DNA from: an uncultured Lachnospiraceae bacterium
Lineage (GTDB): Bacteria > Bacillota > Clostridia > Lachnospirales > Lachnospiraceae
DNA: 5,774 nt
Direction: 5' to 3'
NCBI GenBank assembly: GCA_902796375.1
Contig: CADBOW010000155.1
Coordinates: forward strand, 1-5,774
Shown: positions 5,740-5,774 of the stretch, piece after piece
Layout: each line of letters starts with the position of its first letter
How positions within the stretch are numbered: the stretch's first letter is position 1
Translations under genes and position numbers: made by a program
Notes under the pieces: model-generated
Told to the model about the DNA's origin: nothing
What the model saw: only the letters and a program-made list of their open reading frames with translations
Database searches by the model: none

Positions 5740-5774
5740 ATGAAAAGAAACCTCAGTTTATATATCCACATCCC
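5740..5774 (+). CDS. hemW: Start of HemW (radical SAM heme chaperone, formerly HemN-like), 3' truncated by window
   Basis: Only eleven complete codons are visible, MKRNLSLYIHI, followed by CC, the start of a probable Pro codon. LSLYIHIP is the stretch that directly precedes the radical SAM CxxxCxxC cluster motif in HemW proteins. AAAAGGA (5726-5732) ends seven bases before the ATG; an earlier ATG at 5735 hits a stop after two codons. HemW follows lepA in many Firmicutes, often ahead of hrcA-grpE-dnaK-dnaJ, which supports the call. HemW binds heme and delivers it to membrane respiratory proteins; it was long annotated as oxygen-independent coproporphyrinogen III oxidase. The iron-sulfur ligands lie beyond the edge, so the call rests on a short motif plus synteny. 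Confidence 0.8.
   Translation, partial: MKRNLSLYIHI

Overview
The window looks like a chromosomal segment of a Gram-positive anaerobe of the Clostridia, most likely Lachnospiraceae. The grounds are a sortase-type surface-protein tail, moderate GC with purine-rich AAGGA/GGAGG ribosome binding sites, a PhoB-type two-component pair, and the lepA-hemW gene order that in Firmicutes usually leads into the hrcA-grpE-dnaK heat-shock cluster. The taxon is inferred from style and gene order; no sequence search was possible.

Layout. Positions 1-231 are the 3' end of a plus-strand surface-protein gene: Pro-Asp-Lys/Gln repeats, a variant sorting motif, a membrane segment and a basic tail. A bidirectional hairpin (271-305) separates it from a convergent minus-strand DMT/EamA-family transporter gene (310-1275). 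A 154-bp divergent intergenic region (1276-1429) carries candidate promoters in both directions. A tight plus-strand run follows: dtd (D-aminoacyl-tRNA deacylase, 1430-1900), an OmpR/PhoB-type response regulator (1918-2613), its sensor histidine kinase (2630-3706) and lepA (elongation factor 4, 3724-5538), with gaps of only 16-17 bp. The first codons of hemW (5740-5774) run off the right edge.

The unusual part is the 201-bp gap between lepA and hemW. It folds on paper into a closed, multibranched structure (5541-5717): a 9-bp outer helix, a long G·U-containing hairpin, three mini-hairpins sharing the core GCGAAGC, and a longer irregular helix enclosing two of them. All the wobble pairs are G·U on the plus strand, so the plus-strand RNA is the likely functional molecule. 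It has no terminator-like U-tract and no ORF. It may be an inserted non-autonomous element; a HEARO/omega-RNA-type (IscB/IsrB-associated) RNA is the leading but unproven hypothesis.

How the genes may work together: dtd, lepA and downstream hemW are housekeeping genes for translation quality, translation and heme trafficking. The two-component system sits between dtd and lepA and is probably co-transcribed with them. Its kinase has almost no extracytoplasmic domain, so it probably senses a membrane or intracellular cue, or depends on a partner protein.
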